64,000 nucleotides of DNA, from the NCBI GenBank assembly GCA_029262235.1, contig JAJCZU010000008.1, positions 259,621-323,620 of the forward strand, given 5' to 3'. The position numbers were made by a program, and so were the translations under genes. This DNA comes from Candidatus Eiseniibacteriota bacterium (GTDB lineage: Bacteria; Orphanbacterota; Orphanbacteria; Orphanbacterales; Orphanbacteraceae). Shown here piece after piece: positions 8,154 to 14,622 of this stretch; the first letter of the stretch is position 1, and every line of letters begins with the position of its first letter. A model generated the notes under the pieces. That model ran no database searches. It had not been told where the DNA came from and saw only the letters and a program-made list of their open reading frames with translations.

Positions 8154-9443
8154 ATGAAAACGACAGCAACCGCATGGAATCTCGCCCTGGTGGGCCTTGT
8201 GGCCGCGGTCTGCATGGCCCTCGCGGCGCCCCTCGTCCGGGCCGATGGTTACGTTCGGATCGAGGCGGACAGCGACGGCCGGTACAACGTCGGCGTCGGG
8301 TATTCCAGCGACAACAACGACTATTATGATGACGGCGCCTGGTACGAAGACGAACTCGCGCCCTACGGGCGTTGGCGCTACATCGAATCGCTGCAGACCG
8401 AGATGTGGTTCCCGTACGTCGACGAAACCTGGCGTCCGTACACCGACGGCCACTGGATCAACACGAAACACGGCTGGACGTGGGTCGCCTACGAACCGTG
8501 GGGAGACACTCCGCATCACTTCGGGCGCTGGGTCTATCTGAAGCGCGCCGGATGGGGCTGGGTCCCCGGCGATGAATGGGGTCCCGCGTGGGTCACCTGG
8601 GGCGTTGCCGACGGCCATATCGGATGGGCTCCGATCCCGCCCGCCAACTGGGTCTATCACGACCGGTTCGACTACGCCTACTCAGGCAACGTCAGCTACG
8701 GCTACGGCGGCGACTTCGGCTATCACCGCAGTGGCCTCGACTTCAACTTGTGGGTGTTCGTCTCGAACGGACGCTTCTACGACTCCCACGTGCGACTGAA
8801 CCTGGTTTCCGCCGGCAGCTGTGCCGGATGGTTCCAGACACGTCGCGTGCTGCCCATCGGGCCGCGGCTCCACTCGCACTACGTGAGCCGTTATTGCGCG
8901 GCACCGATTCGCACCGTTGTTCTCGATCGTCACAATCATAGCTACGGCAATCACAAGATCGCGTACTACAAGCCGCACGGCCAGACGCAGAAGATCAAGG
9001 AACGCGGCCGCTACGGTGTGTACACGAAACGGCAGCCTGTCTATCGCGCCCAGTCCAAGCGAAGCGCAGACAATAGCCGCAGCGCCAAGATCGTGCCGAA
9101 GTCGAACGTGACCAATCGTTCGAACAAAGCAAACGCGCAATCAACGCGCTACAAGTCGAGCGATACGAGATCCACGCCATCGAAGTCGCAGGTCACGCGC
9201 TCGCAACAGCGATCCGCACCCGACAAGGCGCAGGTCACGCGCTCGCAGAAGCGATCCGCGCCCGACAAATCACAGGTCACGCGTTCGCAGAAACGATCCG
9301 CGCCCGACAAATCGCAGGTCACGCGTTCGCAGAAACGATCCGCGCCGTCCAAGACGACCGTTGCCGAGCGCTCCTCCTCGCGCGACATCAGCGACAAGCG
9401 CTCCGCGCCCTCTCGCTCACGCGACACCAAAAAACGCCGCTGA
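8154..9443 (+). CDS. Exported DUF6600-like protein with basic tandem-repeat tail
   Basis: 429 residues from the ATG at 8154 (GGGAGG about 9 nt upstream). A signal peptide ends near VRADG. The next 170 residues are rich in W, Y and G with repeated GxWxxxxxGWTWVxYEPWG-like units (APYGRWRYIES, ETWRPYTDGHW, WGWVPGDEWGPAWVTWG), the pattern of DUF6600/YXWGXW-type exported proteins of unknown function. Residues about 280-429 are low-complexity and strongly basic. They include four exact-length 14-residue repeats (consensus KSQVTRSQKRSAPD) encoded by 42-bp units at 9183-9350. The tail may bind an anionic partner such as polysaccharide or nucleic acid (inference). A strong terminator follows at once. 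Confidence 0.8.
   Translation: MKTTATAWNLALVGLVAAVCMALAAPLVRADGYVRIEADSDGRYNVGVGYSSDNNDYYDDGAWYEDELAPYGRWRYIESLQTEMWFPYVDETWRPYTDGHWINTKHGWTWVAYEPWGDTPHHFGRWVYLKRAGWGWVPGDEWGPAWVTWGVADGHIGWAPIPPANWVYHDRFDYAYSGNVSYGYGGDFGYHRSGLDFNLWVFVSNGRFYDSHVRLNLVSAGSCAGWFQTRRVLPIGPRLHSHYVSRYCAAPIRTVVLDRHNHSYGNHKIAYYKPHGQTQKIKERGRYGVYTKRQPVYRAQSKRSADNSRSAKIVPKSNVTNRSNKANAQSTRYKSSDTRSTPSKSQVTRSQQRSAPDKAQVTRSQKRSAPDKSQVTRSQKRSAPDKSQVTRSQKRSAPSKTTVAERSSSRDISDKRSAPSRSRDTKKRR
9183..9350 (+). repeat. Four 42-bp tandem repeats inside the DUF6600-like gene
   Basis: Four consecutive in-frame 42-bp units encode KSQVTRSQQRSAPD, KAQVTRSQKRSAPD, KSQVTRSQKRSAPD and KSQVTRSQKRSAPS. The units differ by a few mostly synonymous changes. 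Copy number is likely to vary between strains through slippage or unequal recombination. Confidence 0.9.
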
Positions 9444-9449
9444 TAAAAA

Positions 9450-9480
9450 GGGCGGTCCCTCGGGACCGCCCTTCCTTCTC
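9450..9480 (+). terminator. Rho-independent terminator
   Basis: A perfect 10-bp stem, GGGCGGTCCC (9450-9459) and GGGACCGCCC (9462-9471), with a 2-nt gap and a pyrimidine run rich in T follows the stop at 9443 by 6 nt. It ends the DUF6600-like transcript. Confidence 0.85.
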
Positions 9481-9553
9481 TTTCCGCTCTTTCTCTTCTC
9501 TTCTCTTCCCGCCGCCCTCTTTTCCAACCCTATCTTCGAGCAGAGATGAAACA

Positions 9554-9648
9554 AGCGGTGGAGAAATCGGTTCTCGGATCGGCGAGGCCTCTTTACTTGG
9601 CCATTTGGCCAGGCCGAGCCGTCGAGAGAACTGATTTCTCCAAACGCT
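9554..9648. repeat. Intergenic palindromic element, family 1 (copy A)
   Basis: A long imperfect palindrome. Outer stem GGAGAAATC (9560-9568) pairs with GATTTCTCC (9633-9641). GGTTCTC (9569-9575) pairs with GAGAACT (9626-9632). An internal loop GGAT/TCGA follows, then CGGC-GA-GGCC with GGCC-GA-GCCG, and an apical TGGCC-ATTT-GGCCA hairpin (9598-9611). The same architecture recurs at 39185-39281 with an identical apical TACTTGGCCATTTGGCCAGG but different outer stems. It lies between the 3' ends of two convergent genes and is flanked by pyrimidine-rich tracts (9472-9530, 9649-9697). Confidence 0.75.
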
Positions 9649-9679
9649 CCGTTCTTCTCTTCTCCTATCCCCTCTTATC

Positions 9680-10576
9680 CTACTCCCCTTCCATCTTAAA
9701 CAAATCCGTACTGAAGTACCGCTCCCCGCGATCGCAAACCAGCGTGACCACGTTCCCGCGGTCGATTCGCTCGGCAACCTTGCGCGCGGCGTAGAGGTTC
9801 GCGCCGGTCGAGATGCCGGCGATGATGCCTTCCTTGCGCGCGATGAGTTTGCCGTTCGCGATCGCGTCTTCGTCCGTGACTTCGAACGTTTCTTCGATCC
9901 GGGCGCGATCGTAAATCGGCGGCTGGTATCCTTCGGAGCTGTGCTTGAGTCCGTCGATGCGGCTCCCCTGGCCCGCGGGCTCCACTGCGTACACTTTCGC
10001 GTCTACGCCGGCCTGTTCGAACGCGCGGCTCACTCCCATGAGACAACCGCCGGTACCGAATCCGCTCACGAACGCCGCCACGTCACCCTTCAGGTCGCGC
10101 ACGATCTCGGCGCCGGTTCCGATGCAGTGCGCGTTCACGTTGTCTTCGTTTTCGTTCTGATCGATATAGAAATATTTCTCCGGATCGGCCGCCGCGAGTT
10201 CCTTGGCGCCGTAAATATGGCTGTCCGGATTGTCTTTCGTCGTAAGGCAGAGTTCGGCTCCCCAGAACGCGAGCATCTTCCTGCGCTCGATCGTTTTGCG
10301 CTCCGACATGAAGAACCGGAGCTTGTAGCCCTTCGCGGCGCACACCATCCCGAGTGCGATGCCGGTGTTACCACTCGTCGCTTCGATGATCGTCATGCCC
10401 GGTTTCAGACGGCCCGACTTCTCGGCCTCTTCGATCATGTGAAGCGCGATGCGATCTTTGAGCGACCCGCTGGGATTGCAGAATTCGAGCTTCGCCCAGA
10501 TCCGCACAGCGGGATTCGGGCTCTGGCTTTTCAGTTCGATCAGTGGCGTATTGCCGATGCACTGCAGAATGCTCAT
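9680..10576 (-). CDS. cysK: PLP-dependent cysteine synthase family protein
   Basis: 298 residues of the O-acetylserine sulfhydrylase / cystathionine beta-synthase fold, making cysteine from an activated serine and sulfide. The PLP lysine is K40 in NPSGSLKDR. The phosphate/substrate loop is EATSGNTGIALG, and SGFGTGGCLMG is the second PLP phosphate-binding glycine loop. I start at ATG 10576 (GAGGA 5 nt upstream, and MSILQCIGNTPLIEL matches family N-termini) rather than the longer frame to 10627. CysK, CysM or a CBS-like variant cannot be separated by eye; the SERKTIERRKML segment is close to CysM/CBS-type enzymes. Confidence 0.85.
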   Translation of the reverse strand: MSILQCIGNTPLIELKSQSPNPAVRIWAKLEFCNPSGSLKDRIALHMIEEAEKSGRLKPGMTIIEATSGNTGIALGMVCAAKGYKLRFFMSERKTIERRKMLAFWGAELCLTTKDNPDSHIYGAKELAAADPEKYFYIDQNENEDNVNAHCIGTGAEIVRDLKGDVAAFVSGFGTGGCLMGVSRAFEQAGVDAKVYAVEPAGQGSRIDGLKHSSEGYQPPIYDRARIEETFEVTDEDAIANGKLIARKEGIIAGISTGANLYAARKVAERIDRGNVVTLVCDRGERYFSTDLFKMEGE

Positions 10577-10759
10577 GACTTCCTCTTTGGCACGTTCGTT
10601 CCCTTCGCCCGGCGCTGAATCTCTCATACTGGCATAAATTGCCCGATCCCGCTACAGGGGGAGAAAAGGAGTGGCAGATCGCCGTGGCATCTTGCACACT
10701 GACGGTGCGCGCTCACGCGAAGACCACATAAATGGCCATATAATTGAGGGAGTTGATAT

Positions 10760-11473
10760 ATGCGTATCGGATTCATAGTGCTTTGTATCGCGATGTTCGG
10801 GCTCGGGGCGGGCTGCACGTCGACCGAAATCGCCCAGACGCTGGAAACGATCACGGGCGGCAGCGATGAGGGGACTGTTGCCGCGGGCCTGAAAGAGGCG
10901 CTGCGGGTCGGGACCGGCCGCACCGTGACGCGGACCAATATCGAAAACGGCTACTTCGGGAACCCGCTCATTCGGATCGGCATTCCGGCGGATCTCGAGA
11001 AGGTGGCTTCCACGCTCCGGACGATCGGCCTCGGCTCGCACGTCGACGAACTCGAACTCGCGATGAACCGCGCCGCGGAGAAAGCGGCGGGCGAGGCAAC
11101 GGACGTTTTCGTGTCAGCGATCACGAAGATGACGCTGCAGGACGCGCTCGGCATATTGAACGGGAACGAAACGGCGGCTACGGATTACTTCTACGGGAAA
11201 ACCGCGGACGAGCTGCGCGAACGGTTTCATCCGATTGTCGTAGAGAAGATGAGCGAGGTGGGCGTCTACAACGTGTACGACCGTGCAATCAAAGCATACG
11301 AAGCGCTGCCGCTCGTTTCGAAGCCGTCGCTCGACCTCGAAGGCTACGTGACCGAGCGCAGCCTGGGCGGACTCTTCACGGTGCTCGGCGAGGAAGAAAC
11401 GCGCATTCGCGAAGATCCCGCGGCGCGAACGACAGATCTGCTGCGCGAAGTGTTCGGCTCGCGGGCGGGCTGA
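10760..11473 (+). CDS. DUF4197 family lipoprotein
   Basis: 237 residues beginning with a lipoprotein signal peptide (lipobox LGAGC, C19). The remainder matches DUF4197: LKEALRVGTGRTVTR near residue 45, VNDxFxxAI-type FVSAITKMTLQDALGIL, and a conserved YFYGKT segment. The family is found in many diderm bacteria and its function is unknown. A TATAAT lies at 10739-10744, only 15 nt before the ATG, so the leader must be very short if this is the promoter. Confidence 0.85.
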   Translation: MRIGFIVLCIAMFGLGAGCTSTEIAQTLETITGGSDEGTVAAGLKEALRVGTGRTVTRTNIENGYFGNPLIRIGIPADLEKVASTLRTIGLGSHVDELELAMNRAAEKAAGEATDVFVSAITKMTLQDALGILNGNETAATDYFYGKTADELRERFHPIVVEKMSEVGVYNVYDRAIKAYEALPLVSKPSLDLEGYVTERSLGGLFTVLGEEETRIREDPAARTTDLLREVFGSRAG

Positions 11474-11500
11474 TCGCAGGGGGTTGCGGGCTGGGCGCGA

Positions 11501-11540
11501 ATTCGCCTATTTTGGCGCGACTTCGCCTATTTTGGCGCGG
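11501..11540. repeat. Two 20-bp direct repeats, each an inverted repeat
   Basis: Two adjacent 20-bp units (11501-11520 and 11521-11540) differ at two positions. Each contains CGCC-TATTTT-GGCG, a small hairpin. They lie between the ends of two convergent genes, and the second covers the stop codon of the beta-hydroxylase. They may assist termination. Confidence 0.6.
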
Positions 11541-12357
11541 GGTCCTTCCACCAGTCGCTCGACTGAAGCGCGGCACGCCGGTCGAGCGCGCGCCTTCGAA
11601 TTCGCTTCGCGCTCCCTGACGTGCTCAGATATTGCGCGACGCCCGCGATTTCCGCCTTCGAGAGCTCGGGATGCCAGAAGTCGAAGACGAGCACGACCCG
11701 GGTCGCGCTGCCGCGATTCCAGGCGGAGTGATAGTACGAGTCGTCGAAGACGAGGCACTCGCCCTCTTTCGATGTACGCGCCTCCCCGTTCACTTCCAGA
11801 GCACAGCTCCCCGGCACCTCCACACCGAAATGGGCGCGGAGCCGCGTATTCGTCGGTCCGTAATGCGGCGCGATCATGGCGCCGGGCTGAAGCGCGCTGA
11901 AATACGCGTTCCCCGGCGAGCCTTCGGGAAGAATGCTGTCCAGAATCGCCGCTGTCTCCGGGCAGAGGTCGCAGTTCCTGTGCAGCCTGGCCCCGGCCCC
12001 GTAAAAGTAGAAGACGTTCCAGTCGGCCGCTTTCTGCGTAAGCAGCTTGTCGTGGTGCTGGAATCCGCCCGCATTCCGAAGGGCGCGCAGCTCGCGCCGA
12101 ATCTTCGAATGGGCGTCCTTGAGCCGTGGGTGCCATGGGAATTGATCGGGATCGTGCCACGGGGTGGCCGTGAGGCCGGGAAAATAACTGGCCGGGCGCT
12201 GATGAGGATCCGCAAACAGAGGTTCGGTGGCGGAGACGCCGTTGCGGACAAAGCTCCGCAGCCTCTCCTCGCTCGCAGGATCGACTCCCACACTTCTCAG
12301 GCTCCGCTTTACGTTCTGCCAGAGATACGCGGCTTTGATTTCGCCGATAATGCTCAT
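11527..12357 (-). CDS. Aspartyl/asparaginyl beta-hydroxylase family dioxygenase
   Basis: 276 residues of the AspH-like 2-oxoglutarate/Fe(II) dioxygenase family (PF05118). H165 in APHYGPTNTRLRAH and H210 in FDDSYYHSAWN are the expected iron ligands, spaced 45 residues apart as in AspH. The R of NTRLR and the distal R of ATRVVLVFDFWHPEL fit 2-oxoglutarate binding. In eukaryotes the enzyme hydroxylates Asp/Asn in EGF domains; bacterial substrates are mostly unknown, and some members act on lipids or peptides. Start chosen at ATG 12357; an in-frame TTG at 12408 is the alternative. It stands alone and is convergent with the DUF4197 gene. Confidence 0.87.
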   Translation of the reverse strand: MSIIGEIKAAYLWQNVKRSLRSVGVDPASEERLRSFVRNGVSATEPLFADPHQRPASYFPGLTATPWHDPDQFPWHPRLKDAHSKIRRELRALRNAGGFQHHDKLLTQKAADWNVFYFYGAGARLHRNCDLCPETAAILDSILPEGSPGNAYFSALQPGAMIAPHYGPTNTRLRAHFGVEVPGSCALEVNGEARTSKEGECLVFDDSYYHSAWNRGSATRVVLVFDFWHPELSKAEIAGVAQYLSTSGSAKRIRRRALDRRAALQSSDWWKDPAPK

Positions 12358-12571
12358 ACCTGACCCCGGGGGCAATGCATTTCCCGCGTAGCTCCAGGCG
12401 CCACGCAACCGTACAGAAACATCGACATGAGGCCGCGCTCGATCTCTACGGTGTCATGCATTCGGGCAGGCAACCTTACTTGAATGCTAACTCCTTGGGA
12501 GGGACGATTGCAAACAATACGCGCGTGGCTTCCATAAGTGACCGGAGCGCGCACGGCCACGGGGGGAGAAC

Positions 12572-13675
12572 TCATCCGAAAAGGGCCATGAGCTCTTCTT
12601 CGTCGAGCGGCTTCTCACGCGTGACGGCCATGTTTTCGGCCACGTGAAACGGGTCGCTCATGCCGACCAAAACGGTGTGAATCCCGGGGATGGACCGGGC
12701 GAACTGAAGCGCGCGCGCCGCGTGCGTGTCATAGCCCTTCATACCCGCCGTGAGGAACGCCGGGAACGCTTTCAGCAGGCGCCCCTGAAGCAGCGGGGCA
12801 CTCGTGGCGCACAGCAGGTTCTCCGACGCGATCGCTTCGAATGCCGAAACGAGCCCCCCCTCACGAGGCTGCCCGTTCAGCGCGAATCCTTCCATCATCG
12901 CCGGATTGAACGGAAGCTGTACGCCGGCGAAGTGATGGGAACCGCCCGCAACACGCTCGGCCTGCTCGAGCAGATCCTCGAGCGCCACGTGCTGGCGCGC
13001 GGCGGGGGCTACGCGAAACGCATCCCAGCTCGAAACACCGTACGACCGGATCGCGCCCTCCTCGACGCACTCTTCCATCACGTCGAACGCGGCCCGCATG
13101 CGCGCTAAAAAATCGTCTTTCGCGAGCACCGCGGCCTGCACCTCGGGATTGTGCAGGTAGTAGAGGTCGATGCAGTCGACGCCGAGATTCGCGCGACTCC
13201 GTTCGACCTGATCGCGAAGAAAGCGGCGACCAAGGCAGTGGGTACCCCCGGCCAGTTCGCTCTTCTTCACGAGCCCGGAGTCGAGATAGCGGCGTTTGAA
13301 GTAGGCGTCGGTGTCGGGAGGGGGCTCGTCTTCGAACGGGAGATAGCCGCCCTTCGTCGCGAGGAAGATCTCGTCGCGGGTCACGACCGCCTCTTCGATC
13401 AGCTTCGCCAGCGCCCGACCGACCGCGCGCTCGCTTCGCATGCAGCGGTAGTTGATCGCAGTGTCGATATGGTTGGCGCCGGAACGGACCGCTTCGAGAA
13501 TCGCGGCTTCGTAGCGTGCGTCGGTTTCGTCGTCGGGATCGCCGAGGTAGGTTCCGATGCCGATCGAGGAGATCCGAAGGTCGCGCCACGTGCGGTAGTG
13601 GCCCGTCGCCGTGCGGCCGCCGAAGCGTTCGGCATAACGGGCGGTGCCTTGCGGCGTGGCGTAGGGGGTTGTCAT
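12572..13675 (-). CDS. Aldo/keto reductase
   Basis: 367 residues with the NAD(P)H-dependent aldo/keto reductase barrel. The catalytic tetrad is visible: D71 and Y76 in NHIDTAINYR, K108 in LATKGGYL, and H175 in LYYLHNPEVQ. The cofactor region near the C-terminus reads SIPGIHTVLVGMSDPFHVAEN. The substrate cannot be predicted. The next gene on the same strand (SpoU methyltransferase) ends 12 nt upstream of this start, so the two are probably cotranscribed. Confidence 0.88.
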   Translation of the reverse strand: MTTPYATPQGTARYAERFGGRTATGHYRTWRDLRISSIGIGTYLGDPDDETDARYEAAILEAVRSGANHIDTAINYRCMRSERAVGRALAKLIEEAVVTRDEIFLATKGGYLPFEDEPPPDTDAYFKRRYLDSGLVKKSELAGGTHCLGRRFLRDQVERSRANLGVDCIDLYYLHNPEVQAAVLAKDDFLARMRAAFDVMEECVEEGAIRSYGVSSWDAFRVAPAARQHVALEDLLEQAERVAGGSHHFAGVQLPFNPAMMEGFALNGQPREGGLVSAFEAIASENLLCATSAPLLQGRLLKAFPAFLTAGMKGYDTHAARALQFARSIPGIHTVLVGMSDPFHVAENMAVTREKPLDEEELMALFG

Positions 13676-13687
13676 GACGCGTTTACG

Positions 13688-14620
13688 CTAGCAGCCGCTT
13701 TCATCGGGCGCAAGCGAATCCCCGGTGGCGGGGGGCGCGGTCGTCTCCGCGCTCGCAGCCGGTTTCGCAGCCGCGCTCGCCTTCGCGTTCGCGTTCTGCT
13801 TGGAACCGATGATCGGGCCCCGGATCCGCTGCGCGATCGAATGAAACGTATTCACGTCTTCTTCGCGGAGTTCGGCGCGCTGCAGGATCATACGCAGATT
13901 GCGCATGACGGAGCGAAGGCGCCGGCCGTCGAGCGACGCGGCGAGAAGCGACTTCTCCATGTTCTCGTACATGCACTCGAGCTCGGCGGCGGTCGCGCGA
14001 TCGAGCGTTCCGTCGTCGGCGCCCGCAACGCGCGATGCGTCCGACGCGCCCGGCGCCCCCGCATCATCGGATGCGCCCGGCGCCCCCGCCACAACATGGT
14101 TCGGCATGCCCAGAAGGCCCATGGTCGATTCGTACGCCATCACCATCACGGCCTGCGAAAGATTCATGGATGGATAGTCGGTCGGGCTCGGTGCGGTGAC
14201 GATCCAGCGGGCGCGCAGAATGTCGTCGTTCGAAAGGCCGGTCTTTTCGGGGCCGAACAGAATCGCGATGCGTTCCTGCGAGGAGGATGAGGAGAGGCGT
14301 CCGGACCATTCGCGCGGGGTGAGAACGGCGGGCTGATCGCGGCGCGTCCTTCGCGTTGTCGCCACGACCAGAGTGCGGTCGGCGATCGCGTCGTCGAGCG
14401 TGTCGTGTACGGTGAGTTCGTCCAGGATCTCTTCGGCGCCGTGGCCCATCGCGATGCAGTGATCGGTCTTCCACGGTTTGCGCGGAGCGACGAGCGCAAG
14501 ATCACGAAAACCCATCGTCTTGATCGCGCGCGCTGACGAACCGATGTTGCCCGGCTCCGTCGTGCCGATCAGAACGAAGCGAACCGAGTCGAACGAGCCC
14601 TGGTTCGCGCCGGCGGACAT
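13688..14620 (-). CDS. trmJ: TrmJ-like SpoU family RNA 2'-O-methyltransferase
   Basis: 310 residues. The N-terminal half is a SPOUT domain: VLIGTTEPGNIGSSARAIKTMG, ILFGPEKTGLSNDD, and the knot motif PSPTDYPSMNLSQAVMVMAYE. This is the pattern of TrmJ, which 2'-O-methylates tRNA position 32, and other TrmH-class enzymes. The region after about residue 175 has a duplicated GAPGASD-type linker and then a helical tail. It starts 2 nt after the stop of the giant greA gene and so probably forms an operon with it. Confidence 0.82.
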   Translation of the reverse strand: MSAGANQGSFDSVRFVLIGTTEPGNIGSSARAIKTMGFRDLALVAPRKPWKTDHCIAMGHGAEEILDELTVHDTLDDAIADRTLVVATTRRTRRDQPAVLTPREWSGRLSSSSSQERIAILFGPEKTGLSNDDILRARWIVTAPSPTDYPSMNLSQAVMVMAYESTMGLLGMPNHVVAGAPGASDDAGAPGASDASRVAGADDGTLDRATAAELECMYENMEKSLLAASLDGRRLRSVMRNLRMILQRAELREEDVNTFHSIAQRIRGPIIGSKQNANAKASAAAKPAASAETTAPPATGDSLAPDESGC

Positions 14621-14622
14621 CT

